Assembly: GCA_038213005.1 (NCBI GenBank) | Contig: JBBQTU010000024.1 | Span: 1-27,839, forward strand | Length of the DNA: 27,839 nucleotides | Direction: 5' to 3' | From: JBBQTU01 sp038213005 | GTDB lineage: Bacteria; Planctomycetota; Phycisphaerae; Tepidisphaerales; Tepidisphaeraceae | In this document: piece by piece, positions 15,272-23,636 of the stretch | Layout: every line of letters starts with the position of its first letter | Position numbering within the stretch: the stretch's first letter is position 1 | The notes under the pieces: generated by a model | Told to the model about the DNA's origin: nothing | Seen by the model: the letters and a program-made list of their open reading frames with translations, nothing else | Databases searched by the model: none | Translations under genes and position numbers: made by a program

Positions 15272-15357
15272 GGGTGGCATGCCCAGGCCGGTACTCCCGA
15301 ATGAGCATGGGGCCGACATCATGGCCATCTCGGAGTACCGATCTGGCCATGCCACCC
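15272..15357. repeat. inverted repeat, 29-base arms with alternative inner hairpin
   Basis: The left arm 15272-15300 matches the reverse complement of 15330-15357 at all but about three positions, around a shared GGGTGGCATG and CGGTACTCC. The 3' arm also contains TGGCCAT (15344-15350), which can pair with ATGGCCA (15321-15327), so two mutually exclusive folds are possible. It follows the metallophosphoesterase stop codon. The rest of the 288-base gap up to glnB carries only the glnB promoter. Confidence 0.7.
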
Positions 15358-15451
15358 CGAGTTTAAGTTGGCGCCAGTGCGACGCAGTACACTAGCGGCG
15401 CTGGCAACTTCCCCGGCGTTGCCCCCGGGCCTGCGATTGGTGGTTTACCGC

Positions 15452-15479
15452 TTGTAACCTTCACTTGCGGCGCTATGAT
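15452..15479 (+). promoter_or_regulatory. promoter of glnB
   Basis: TTGTAA at 15452-15457 and TATGAT at 15474-15479 are 16 bases apart. The leader is about 47 bases. I see no sigma54-type GG/GC element, so nitrogen control through NtrC is not supported by the sequence. Confidence 0.5.
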
Positions 15480-15532
15480 TACGTTCAACTGTTCAGCAAG
15501 CTCAACCAACAGGGACAGAGGAGACCATTTAT

Positions 15533-15871
15533 ATGCAGATGATTGAAGCCGTCATCAAGCCTCACAAACTCGACGCCGTCAAGAGCGCCTTGGCCGCCTT
15601 GGGCATCCTGGGCGTCACCGCCATCGAATGCAAAGGCTTCGGCCGGCAGATGGGCCACACCGAACGCTATCGCGGAGCCAAGCTCGACGTGGGGTTCGTC
15701 CCCAAGGTCATGCTTCGGATCTGCGTCAAGGATTCCGACATTGACACCGCCGTGAAGGCGATTTGTGACGCCGCCCGCACCGGCGAAGTCGGCGATGGCA
15801 AGATTTTCGTCTACCCGGTCACCCGCGCCGTGCGAATCCGCACCGGCGAGGAGAATGACCAGGCCCTATAG
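15533..15871 (+). CDS. glnB: nitrogen regulatory protein PII
   Basis: PII trimers sense 2-oxoglutarate and ATP/ADP and adjust nitrogen assimilation. The 112-residue product aligns through its length: KGFGRQMGHTERYRGAKLD (T-loop region), the B-loop RTGEVGDGKIFVYPV, and the C-terminal RIRTGEE. The T-loop has Y46 but carries leucine at position 51, where enterobacterial GlnB has the uridylylated tyrosine. Position 49 is alanine, so the cyanobacterial phosphorylation site is also absent. GAGGAG lies 9 bases before the ATG. No amtB or glnA is adjacent. The gene heads an operon with a radical SAM protein and a GNAT enzyme. Confidence 0.95.
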   Translation: MQMIEAVIKPHKLDAVKSALAALGILGVTAIECKGFGRQMGHTERYRGAKLDVGFVPKVMLRICVKDSDIDTAVKAICDAARTGEVGDGKIFVYPVTRAVRIRTGEENDQAL

Positions 15872-15878
15872 TCATCCG

Positions 15879-16763
15879 ATGAAGCCGCCGAACATTCGAA
15901 CGCCCCTGTTCTCACGCCACGAGCGAACCTGGCGGAAGAACCATTACGTCTACCCCGTCATCAGCCGGCGGAGCGGCGGCCTGTCCATCGGTATCAACCT
16001 CAGCCTCAACAAGGGCTGCACCTTCGACTGCGCCTACTGCTGCGTCGATCGCACGCGCCCCGCCAGCCGTCGCGCGATCTACATGGAGCTGCTTGAGGCC
16101 GAGTTGGATGAGATGCTTTCCCTGGCGACCAGCGGCGAGTTGTTCAAAGAGCAGCCATTTGACCAGACCCCTGCCGAGCTGCGTCGCCTCAACGACATCG
16201 CGTTCAGCGGCGACGGCGAGCCGACCCTTTTCACCCGCCTGCCCATGGCGATCGAGATGGTCGCCAGGCTGCTGGCAAAGCACCACCTCGCGGACGCCAG
16301 GATCATCCTGATCACCAACGCCACGTTGCTGGACCGCCCAACCGTCCAGGAATCGCTGGCCCTGGTGGCGCAGCACAAAGGCGAGATCTGGGCGAAACTC
16401 GACGCCGGCACCCAGGAGTACTACCAGCTCATCGACCGCTCGCCCGTGCCGCTGCTGCGGGTGCTGCGATGCCTCCGCCACGCCGCCGTCACCTACGGCA
16501 TCGTCGTGCAGTCGATGTTCCTCCGCTACCAGGGCAGCGGGCCGACCGATCAGGAGATTGAAGCCTACGTCGGCCGCCTCCGCGAGATCATCGCCGCCGG
16601 TGGCACGATTCGCCATGTGCAGGTCTACACCGTCGCCCGCCCCCCGGCCGACCGCGACGTCGACATGCTGGACGATGCGTCGCTGGACGCGATCGCGACG
16701 AAGGTGCGAGCCGCGGGAATCCTCGCTGAGGTGTTCTATGGAAGCCCTACGGATCGTCGATGA
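15879..16763 (+). CDS. radical SAM protein (COG0731-like Fe-S oxidoreductase)
   Basis: The 294-residue protein has the radical SAM cluster motif CTFDCAYC, with ligands C47, C51 and C54 and an extra C55. Further radical SAM core segments follow: AFSGDGEPTLF (GGE-like S-adenosylmethionine site) and IILITNATLLD. The overall pattern, with GINLSLNKGCTFDCAYC near the start and WAKLDAGTQEYYQLIDRS later, resembles the COG0731 group. That group includes wyosine-synthesis proteins, but most bacterial members have no assigned reaction. It begins 7 bases after the glnB stop codon and overlaps the next gene by 26 bases, so the three are one transcription unit. Confidence 0.85.
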   Translation: MKPPNIRTPLFSRHERTWRKNHYVYPVISRRSGGLSIGINLSLNKGCTFDCAYCCVDRTRPASRRAIYMELLEAELDEMLSLATSGELFKEQPFDQTPAELRRLNDIAFSGDGEPTLFTRLPMAIEMVARLLAKHHLADARIILITNATLLDRPTVQESLALVAQHKGEIWAKLDAGTQEYYQLIDRSPVPLLRVLRCLRHAAVTYGIVVQSMFLRYQGSGPTDQEIEAYVGRLREIIAAGGTIRHVQVYTVARPPADRDVDMLDDASLDAIATKVRAAGILAEVFYGSPTDRR

Positions 16764-17277
16764 ACGCGACATGACGCCCGACCTCTGCGCGCGCATCCGC
16801 GCCGGCCTGTGCATCTGCTTCCCCAAAGACCGCGATACGTTCTCCCAGTCACGCTCATGGCACGGTAGCAATCCGGCCTTCTGTGCGGTCATCGAAGACG
16901 CAGGCGAGGTGATCGCCCACGTGGGCGTGGTCGACCGCACCGTGCGCATCGCCGACTCGCGCGCCCGCGTGGCAGGGGTGATGAACGTGTTTGTCCTGCC
17001 ATCGCGCCGAGGGCTGCGCCTGAGCGATCTGGCGACCGCGGCCGCCATGGCCGAAGCCTCGCAGCGCGGCTTTGACCTGGGCCTGCTGTTCTGCACGCGC
17101 CCGCTGGTGGCGGTCTACGGACGCATGGGTTGGATCCTGGCGGACAATCCGATCATCCGGGTCGAAGGCGGCATGGAACTCCCGCTCCCAGAAGGCAACG
17201 TCTCCATGTTCCTGCCCTTGCGCCAGCAAGCGATCTCAACTGGCGTCATCATCCATCTAGGCGGCAACGACTGGTAG
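16738..17277 (+). CDS. GNAT-family N-acetyltransferase
   Basis: This 179-residue protein has a GNAT-like layout. A mid-protein beta strand (VAGVMNVFVLPSRRGLRLSDLATAA) corresponds to the acetyl-CoA pyrophosphate-binding region. GFDLGLLFCTRPLVAVYGRMGW is the typical strand-helix with the Y-x-x-xGW end of many acetyltransferases. The consensus Q/R-x-x-G-x-G/A is only loosely kept (RRGLRL). The ATG at 16738 lies inside the radical SAM gene, with GAGG about 6 bases upstream, and the overlap of 26 bases indicates coupling. The acyl acceptor is unknown. Its constant company with glnB and the radical SAM gene would need comparison to other genomes. Confidence 0.7.
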   Translation: MEALRIVDERDMTPDLCARIRAGLCICFPKDRDTFSQSRSWHGSNPAFCAVIEDAGEVIAHVGVVDRTVRIADSRARVAGVMNVFVLPSRRGLRLSDLATAAAMAEASQRGFDLGLLFCTRPLVAVYGRMGWILADNPIIRVEGGMELPLPEGNVSMFLPLRQQAISTGVIIHLGGNDW

Positions 17278-18051
17278 ACATGCTGTTCACCCGCGACATT
17301 ATGCCGTGGTTTAGTCATTGCGCGGGCCAGTCCCATCTGGTGTTATGGGCAGTTGCTGACGACAGTACACCATGCGCCACCGGGCTTAAGCAGCCTCAAC
17401 CACCCCCAGACGCTATAAACCTATGCAATCGATTTTGCTAACGAAGAGCTCGCTTGGCCATAATGTCGTGATTGGTTATAAATATCACGTAAGTCCAGAC
17501 AATCCTGCCAGAACGACGAACAACTTGTTGGGCTTGATCGTTCAAGATGGTATGACAGTGATCGAATCAGACCTTAAGGTTCGATTCCTGTTGATCGGAG
17601 TCTGATGACACAATCGGGCGCTTAGGGCTAGGTCCGATCGTGTCCCACGCATCATCCGTGGGTGGGTGATGTTGTTCGAGAGATTGGGTTTTGGCCGCGG
17701 GCTATGGGGAAATGCGTTACGGGCCCCGGTGAGTTCCCAGTCGCAGTTGCATCGCTTCAGTGTGCTATGCAGTGAAGCGGTGCGCAGATCTGGCCTCTAC
17801 GTGTCGTCGCAATGGCGACAGCTTGTGGGAGACAGGTTTGGCAACAGCGGGCTGACAACTGGGGACCCATGGGCACACCAAGTGCGCTGGATTCATCTCC
17901 ATCTGTCTGTTCATCCTCGTGGGGTGACTCGCCGCTGCGGCAGAACCTGCCTCGGATTCTTTTCCGGTTGCCACTTTGGAACGGACGGGCTGACTTGCCC
18001 CGAAACCGTTGGCGACCGGCAATCCCTCGCAGGTCAAGAGGAAAACTCAAG
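17278..18051. other. 774-base gene-poor leader region with lower GC
   Basis: From 17278 to about 17610 the base composition is clearly more AT-rich than the surroundings. A 60-codon frame at 17423-17605 is the only candidate there and has no ribosome-binding site. Two hairpins follow: an imperfect 11-bp stem (17607-17617 with 17634-17644) and a perfect CCCACG/CGTGGG stem (17644-17662). The last 390 bases form a long leader ahead of the secreted protein gene. I found no riboswitch class that I could match. Confidence 0.4.
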
Positions 18052-20982
18052 ATGTCTACCATCACCAAGGGCCTCAAGCGGGAACTCAAGCGTACCGGCA
18101 ACATTCTGGCGAAAGCCTGCCAGCTCGAATCCCTCGAAAGCCGCGTGCTCATGAGCACCACGTGGTATGTGTCCAACAGCGGCAGTGACAGCGCTGCCGG
18201 CACGATCACCGCTCCTCTGGCGACCCTCAAGACCGCCATCGCTGACGCCAAGGCCGGCGACACGATCACGCTCCGCGGCGGCAGCTATGCCGGCGGCGTG
18301 ACCATCACCCAGCCCAATATCACCCTGCAGTCGTATGCCGGCGAAAAGGCTTACATCACCGGCAACTGGCAGAACTCGGCCGTCCAGACCACGATCACCT
18401 TCGACATCGACGCCTCCGGCGGCAAGTTGCTGAACCTGGATATCGCCGGGGCCAACTATTACGCCGTGAAACTCAACAGCAACTGGGATTCCGGCGACTC
18501 CGATGTCCGGGGCGCCAGTAATATCCTGATCCAGGGGAACAAGATCCACGACAGCGGCGATCACATGATCAAGATCACGCCGGACTGCAACAATGTCATC
18601 GTCCGCGGCAACGAGATATGGAGCCCCGGACACGTCAGCCCCGATCGCGGCATGCCCGTGGACTCGGTCCAGGCGAACTACCTGCTTGTCGAGGACAACT
18701 ATGTCCACGACGGGATGTCCAACGGCATCTACTCCAAGGGCGGAGCCATCGGGGTGGTCATCCAGAATAACCGTATCGAGAACTTCCGCTATTCGGGCAT
18801 TCTGCTGGGCCAGAGTTCCGATGAGAACTGGTTCGATACCGATAAGAATCCCTACTACTACGAGAACATCGACGGCATCGTCCGCAACAACATCATCACC
18901 AACGTCGGCGGTGCCGGCATCGGCGCCTGGGCGGCTTTGCGCCCGGTAATTGAGAACAACACCATCATCAATGCCGGCCAGCAGGGCATGTTCAGCGGCC
19001 TGCTGATCCAGGCCCAGGAGCATTGGCCCGCCGCCGGTCCGTGGGCCGGGCAGGATGTGTATGTGCCTTCGACCGACGTAACCATGAAGAACAACATCGT
19101 GGTCATGGATCCGAACTCCAGTCGTCCGGCTCTGTCGATCCGCACCGATGGGCTGACCGGTTCACTGAACCTGTCGAACAACCTGTACTATCAGGCTGGC
19201 AAATCAGTGCAGATCTCGGATGACGTCCATGGTTACTATGGCAACCTGGCCGGCTGGCAGGCCCTCGGATACGACAAGGGCTCTATCCAGGTGGACCCCA
19301 AACTCGATGCCACCAAGCTGTACGCCGAAACCGCCAGCAGTCCGACGATCGACGCCGGCACGACGGTGGCACAGGTGACCGACGACTATCTGCGTAACGC
19401 CCGTCCGGCCGGTGGCGCCTATGACATCGGCGCTTACGAGTTCAACGCAACCCCCGCGCCCACACCGATCCCTACCCCCACTCCAACTCCGACTCCCACG
19501 CCAACTCCCACGCCCACGCCGACTCCCACGCCAGCGTGGACGAACACCGCGATCGCGGCCCAGAGCGGCACGTTCGCCTACGAGTTTGATGCCAGTGCCA
19601 CCCAGCTTGCTTCGGATATTGTCATCGGATTAGCCAATGGGCCGGTGAGTGCCGCGACCAGACTGGCCGCGATCGTCCGCTTCAACTCCAGCAACCAGAT
19701 TGACGCCCGCAACGGCGGCGCCTATCAGGCCGATGACGCCGTAACCTACGCGGCCGGCACTACCTATCACTTCAGCATGGTGGTGAATACGGCCGCCAAG
19801 ACCTATGACGTCTCCGTGACGATGCCCAACGGCACGGTCAAGAAGATCGCCACCGGTTACGCCTTCCGCACCGAGCAGGCCGCCGTCACGAGCCTCAACG
19901 GCCTGGCCACCTACAACGAAGCCGGCGATGTAACCGTAGCCAATGCCAAGCTGACAACGACTCCGGTACCGACTCCGACTCCCATCCCCACTCCGGTGCC
20001 GACTCCGACTCCTATCCCCACTCCGGTGCCGACTCCGACTCCTATCCCCACCCCGGTACCGACGCCCACTCCCATCCCCACGCCCACGCCAGTCATTGGC
20101 ACGGGTACCGGGTTGACGGCCAAGTATTACGACAACGCCAATCTGACCGGTTTGAAGCGGACGGCGGTTGACAAGAAGATCAGCTTTAACTGGGGCACCA
20201 GCAAGCCGACCGGGCTGACCGCCGCAACCACGTACAGCGCCCGCTGGACCGGCCAGGTCATGGCCAAGGTCTCGGGCGCGACAACGTTCACCACCGTCAG
20301 TGACGATGGCGTTCGCCTCTGGGTAAACGGGCAGTTGATCATCGACAACTGGACCGCGCATGCTCCGACCACCAACACCGGCACGCTCACGCTGCAGGCC
20401 GGCCAGAAATACGACATTAAGATGGAATACTATCAGAACACCGGTGGCGCTCAGGTCTCGCTCTCCTGGTCGGCCGCCGGCCTGGCTAGCGAGATCGTGC
20501 CGATGACGCAACTGTTCAGCGGAGCCGCCGCAACGTCGACGCCGGCAATCCCTCCGGTAATCGCTCCGGTGATTACTGCGGCTCCCAGCACGACAACGAA
20601 CCTGGCCGCGGGCAAGACCGCGACCAGTTCGTCCAATGAGAGTTCGAGTCTCACCGCCGCCAACCTCACCGACGGCGCCACCTCCACTCGCTGGGCCAGC
20701 GGCAGCGCGACCACCGCATGGGTCCAGGTTGATCTGGGCGCCAACTACAACATCGCCGGCGTGAACCTGAACTGGGAAATGGCGTCGGCCAAGAGCTTCC
20801 AGATACAGACTTCGCTGGATGGCACAAACTGGACCACGATCTACTCGACCACCAACTCCGCCGGTGGCCAGCAGAATCTGACAGGCCTCAGCGGCACCGG
20901 CCGCTATGTCAGGCTGAATTGCCTCGCAGCAAACACGGACTGGGGTTACTCGCTGTACGAACTGCAGATCTTCGGCAAGTAA
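18052..20982 (+). CDS. secreted beta-helix, PA14 and F5/8C multidomain protein
   Basis: The 976-residue protein begins with a basic segment and LESLESRVLMS (residues 25-35), a variant of the LEPR-XLL motif at the start of exported planctomycete proteins. A right-handed beta-helix follows (about 38-460), opening with a DUF1565-like WYVSNSGSDSAAGT and built of repeats such as ILIQGNKIHDSG and GIVRNNIITNVG, ending in GAYDIGAYEF. Then come a Pro-Thr linker (465-496), a beta-sandwich of laminin-G-like appearance (497-635), a second linker (637-681), a PA14 domain (683-823) and an F5/8 type C (CBM32-like) domain (849-976). This suggests binding and perhaps cleavage of polysaccharide, but no catalytic residues could be assigned. 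AGAGGA precedes the ATG by about 10 bases. A strong terminator follows. Confidence 0.85.
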   Translation: MSTITKGLKRELKRTGNILAKACQLESLESRVLMSTTWYVSNSGSDSAAGTITAPLATLKTAIADAKAGDTITLRGGSYAGGVTITQPNITLQSYAGEKAYITGNWQNSAVQTTITFDIDASGGKLLNLDIAGANYYAVKLNSNWDSGDSDVRGASNILIQGNKIHDSGDHMIKITPDCNNVIVRGNEIWSPGHVSPDRGMPVDSVQANYLLVEDNYVHDGMSNGIYSKGGAIGVVIQNNRIENFRYSGILLGQSSDENWFDTDKNPYYYENIDGIVRNNIITNVGGAGIGAWAALRPVIENNTIINAGQQGMFSGLLIQAQEHWPAAGPWAGQDVYVPSTDVTMKNNIVVMDPNSSRPALSIRTDGLTGSLNLSNNLYYQAGKSVQISDDVHGYYGNLAGWQALGYDKGSIQVDPKLDATKLYAETASSPTIDAGTTVAQVTDDYLRNARPAGGAYDIGAYEFNATPAPTPIPTPTPTPTPTPTPTPTPTPTPAWTNTAIAAQSGTFAYEFDASATQLASDIVIGLANGPVSAATRLAAIVRFNSSNQIDARNGGAYQADDAVTYAAGTTYHFSMVVNTAAKTYDVSVTMPNGTVKKIATGYAFRTEQAAVTSLNGLATYNEAGDVTVANAKLTTTPVPTPTPIPTPVPTPTPIPTPVPTPTPIPTPVPTPTPIPTPTPVIGTGTGLTAKYYDNANLTGLKRTAVDKKISFNWGTSKPTGLTAATTYSARWTGQVMAKVSGATTFTTVSDDGVRLWVNGQLIIDNWTAHAPTTNTGTLTLQAGQKYDIKMEYYQNTGGAQVSLSWSAAGLASEIVPMTQLFSGAAATSTPAIPPVIAPVITAAPSTTTNLAAGKTATSSSNESSSLTAANLTDGATSTRWASGSATTAWVQVDLGANYNIAGVNLNWEMASAKSFQIQTSLDGTNWTTIYSTTNSAGGQQNLTGLSGTGRYVRLNCLAANTDWGYSLYELQIFGK
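19963..20082 (+). repeat. four tandem 30-base units coding for a Pro-Thr linker
   Basis: Units start at 19963, 19993, 20023 and 20053, and each encodes PVPTPTPIPT. Units 2 and 3 differ at the last base only; units 1 and 4 carry a few third-position changes. The first linker at about 19450-19540 is built of shorter PTPT units. Such linkers vary in copy number between strains. Confidence 0.85.
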
Positions 20983-20989
20983 CGAACGG

Positions 20990-21056
20990 GTAGTGATGAA
21001 TCACTACTTCCTCGCCGCGGAACCGGTTTCCCACGGACCGGTTCCGCGGTATTTTC
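20990..21056 (+). terminator. intrinsic terminator of the beta-helix gene
   Basis: A perfect 13-bp stem (21015-21027 with 21037-21049) and 9-base loop is followed by TATTTTCT. Directly in front is a second hairpin, GTAGTGAT-GA-ATCACTAC (20990-21007), which begins 8 bases after the stop codon. Confidence 0.85.
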
Positions 21057-21094
21057 TGCGCTGATCGTGGGGAATACCGCTCAGAGATACGCGA

Positions 21095-21180
21095 AGCTAA
21101 ACCATTGAGGGGAACCGCCGCATACGGAAGTACGTTCGGTGGTGTGGTAGGAGGGGGGCCGAAACGGTCCCCGCCCCCCC
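21095..21180 (+). other. possible group II intron 3' end (domain V/VI-like)
   Basis: The stretch TGAGGGGAACCGCCG, then CATACGGAAGTACG, then TTCGGTGGTGTGG can fold into a long hairpin with a GGAA tetraloop. It is followed by a G-rich/C-rich stem closing with CCCCGCCCCCCC. This resembles the RNA that ends many bacterial group II introns, as I remember them. No reverse transcriptase remnant is visible upstream, so it would be a truncated relic. The match is by eye and uncertain. Confidence 0.3.
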
Positions 21181-21394
21181 CATAAGCGTTAACTTGTCGC
21201 GGCCACAAGCCGTATTCTCCTGCTGTTTTCTGTGCCTTTTGCGCTTTTTGTGGCAAATGTCGGCGATTTCGATCGAGCGACGCCAATACCTGGGTCGGAG
21301 AAGAGGAATTGCCACAAAAGGCTCAAAAAGCACAAAACGTGCCGGTCCTTGGCATGTGTCATGTGACTGGGCGATACTTAAGTTAACGCTTATG
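21181..21394. repeat. 214-base inverted-repeat (MITE-like) element
   Basis: Perfect 15-base terminal inverted repeats CATAAGCGTTAACTT (21181-21195, and its complement at 21380-21394) bound the element. A C-run touches each end on the same strand. Inside, a second pair of arms, around GCCTTTTGCGCTTTTTGTGGCAA and its near complement near 21309-21335, repeats the A/T-rich pattern. No coding frame is credible. Confidence 0.7.
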
Positions 21395-21434
21395 CCCCCC
21401 CCCGATCCGTCGACCGCGGCCCAAAATGCGTTGA

Positions 21435-21665
21435 TCCGCAAGGGCGCTCTGGTGCTGGAACCAGTTCGATTCGGCCGACCCCAAGACCTTCTTCGATGGT
21501 TGCCCCGTGCTCAGCCCCACCGGCGAGCCCAAGCAGGCCCTCTCCTCCATGGCGGGCCTGACTTCAATCCTGCCCAGCCCACGCTACGTCGGCAGCCTCA
21601 ATACCGGCGACAACACATGGGGCTACATGTTCGAAAATGATGGCAAGCTGGTCGCCTCCTTGTGA
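21435..21665 (+). pseudogene. fragment of a carbohydrate-active enzyme gene
   Basis: The frame reads LWCWNQFDSADPKTFFDG, continues through a SMAGLTSILPSPRYVGS stretch to TWGYMFENDGKLVASL, and stops at TGA (21663-21665). Its composition and phrasing look like a real protein segment, probably from a glycoside-hydrolase-like enzyme. It has no start codon, and a stop lies just upstream at 21432. The TGA stands where a tryptophan (LVASLWT) would be natural. I cannot name the family. Confidence 0.45.
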
Positions 21666-21684
21666 ACGGCAGTACCAGCCTGCC

Positions 21685-21800
21685 CCCGACGGCAAGATCG
21701 GCCTTAACCTCAACCTCGGCGTTCACGGCCAACTGAACGAGCGCGAAGTCTATTGGCCCAAGCAGAAGCAGGAAGGCGCCCCAGCCCCCCCAAATCCTGG
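21685..21800 (+). pseudogene. second coding fragment in another frame
   Basis: In the next frame the sequence reads PDGKIGLNLNLGVHG, then QLNEREVYWPKQKQEG. This looks like coding sequence, then dissolves into composition-driven residues. It may be the frameshifted continuation of the preceding fragment or part of the lead-in to the GH42 relic. No start codon with a ribosome-binding site is present. Confidence 0.35.
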
Positions 21801-21918
21801 GGAACCCTCGAGCTGGCCAATTGACCCGCCATCTGCGACACTCTCGCTCTGCTGGCCTCTGACACTTGGGACGCAGTCGTCCCAGGTGTCGGCCAGATGC
21901 GCTCAATCCGGCCACTCA

Positions 21919-23489
21919 CGGGCCGAGATATGGAGACGACATCACCTATTTTGGAAACGCTTGGTATCCTGAGCAGTGGCCCGAATCTCGCTGGCCCGCT
22001 GATCTTCAGCTCATGCGCTCCGCCAGCATGAACGTCGTCCGCATCGGCGAATACGCATGAAGCGCCATCGAGCCCCACGAAGGACAATACGACACCGCGT
22101 GGCTCGAGCGCGCCGTCGACCTCGCCGCCACCTATGGCCTCCAGGTCGTCATGTGTACCCCCACCGACGCTCCGCCCGCCTGGCTCACCCAGAAATATCC
22201 CGAGGTCCTCCGCGTCGACGAAACCGGCCGCCCTGTCGTCCACGGGCAGCGCCGCCACTTCTCCCCCCCAAAGCCCCAAATGCCGCGACCTCTCCGCCCG
22301 AATCGTCTCGGTCCTTACCCAGCGCTTCGGCCACCACCCGAGGGTCATCGGCTGGCAAATCGGCAACGAATTCTGCATGTACAGCTACGACCCGCTCACC
22401 CACCAGCTCTTCCAGCAGTGGCTCGCCCGTCGATACCAGACGCTGGAAAACCTCAACCAGCATTGGACCACCAACTACTGGAGCCAGGCCTATACCGACT
22501 GGTCGCAGATTCCCCTTCCCACCGGCTGGCCGCACCCAAGTCTCTATCTCGACTATTTCCACTTTATCTCCGAAGGCTTCGCCGACTATCAGCGTCTCCA
22601 GATCGACATCATCCGCCGCGATGCCGACCCGCGCCAGTGGATCACCCACAACCTCCACTGCTGCGAAGAACTCGACTTCGCCCTGATCATCAACGACGCC
22701 GACCTCGCCGGCTGGGATCCCTATCCCGGTGGCGACAAGATCGACTTCCAGCATTTCGGCTGGTACAGCGATTTCTGCCGCACCCTCAAGCCCCGACCGC
22801 ACTGGATCACCGAAACCCAGCCCGGCCACGTCAACTGGGCCGCGCCCAACGCCTCCCTCCCTCGCGGCACCGTCCGCGACCTGCTCTGGCATTTCTACGC
22901 TCATGGTGCCGAGGCCGTCCTCTTCTGGCAATGGCGGGCCCCGCTGGGCAGCCACGAGCAGATGCATGGCACCGTCATCGCCCCCGACGGCAACCCCCGC
23001 CCCATCTACAACGAGATCGCCCAGGTCGGCAAGGAGCTCCGCGACCTCGCTCCCTTCCTCGACGGCAAACGCACCGAATCCGCCGTCGCCGTCCTCTACT
23101 CTTATGCCGACCAGTACGCCCTCAAGAATCAGAAGCACACCAACGACTTCGACGGCCTGAAACACATGACCGGGTTCTATGGCCCCTTGCGCGCCATGGC
23201 CTTGGACGTTGATGTGCTGGACACCCGCCGCCCGGTGGATGGCTACCGCCTGCTCGTCGCCCCGCACCTCTACTGCCTCGATGACCCGCTCGTGCAGAAA
23301 CTTCTCCGCTATGTCAACGAAGGCGGCCACCTTCTTCTTGGCCCGCGATCAGGCTTCAAAGACCAGTTCAACGCGCTGCTCCCCTCGCGCCAGCCCGGCC
23401 GCGAACTCGCCGACCTCATGGGCGACAAGACCGCGGGCGATAGCCTCTACCTCTCCCCCTACGATATAGCCATCCTGACGGATGGTTGA
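21919..23489 (+). pseudogene. disrupted GH42 beta-galactosidase gene
   Basis: Conceptual translation across two lesions gives a GH42 beta-galactosidase: TYFGNAWYPEQWPE at the start, GWQIGNEF with the acid/base glutamate, and HWITETQPGHVNW with the nucleophile glutamate. A trimerisation-like domain (VAVLYSYADQYAL, LVAPHLYCLDD) follows. Lesion one is a TGA at 22058-22060 within GEYA-stop-SAIEPHEG, where GH42 enzymes have tryptophan (TGG). Lesion two is one extra C in the C-run at 22263-22269, which shifts the frame at HFSP. The reading then runs intact to a stop at 23487-23489, short of the usual C-terminal end (about 520 codons). Both catalytic residues survive. Recent decay or assembly errors could each explain this. 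Confidence 0.85.
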
Positions 23490-23636
23490 TCCGCGATGAG
23501 TCTCGCGCGTCAGCCTGATGCCGAGTGCAACGAATCCTTCTCCTCCCCTTTGGGGAGGCTAGGAGGAGTTTGAGTTCAACCCTGTGAAGGGCGCAACTCG
23601 CTTCTCGATCGTCGATCCCAAGGTGAGCGACTTGCA

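Noticed and set aside
14114..15355. A 413-codon minus-strand frame antisense to the metallophosphoesterase
   Set aside because: It covers a gene with full catalytic motifs on the other strand and has no recognisable domain itself.
17560..17605. A GGTTCGATTCC segment resembling a tRNA T-loop
   Set aside because: The flanking bases cannot form the 5-bp T-stem, and no acceptor or anticodon arm is present.
19450..20095. CRISPR-like array in the repetitive stretch
   Set aside because: The repeats are contiguous, in frame and encode Pro-Thr linkers, with no spacers.
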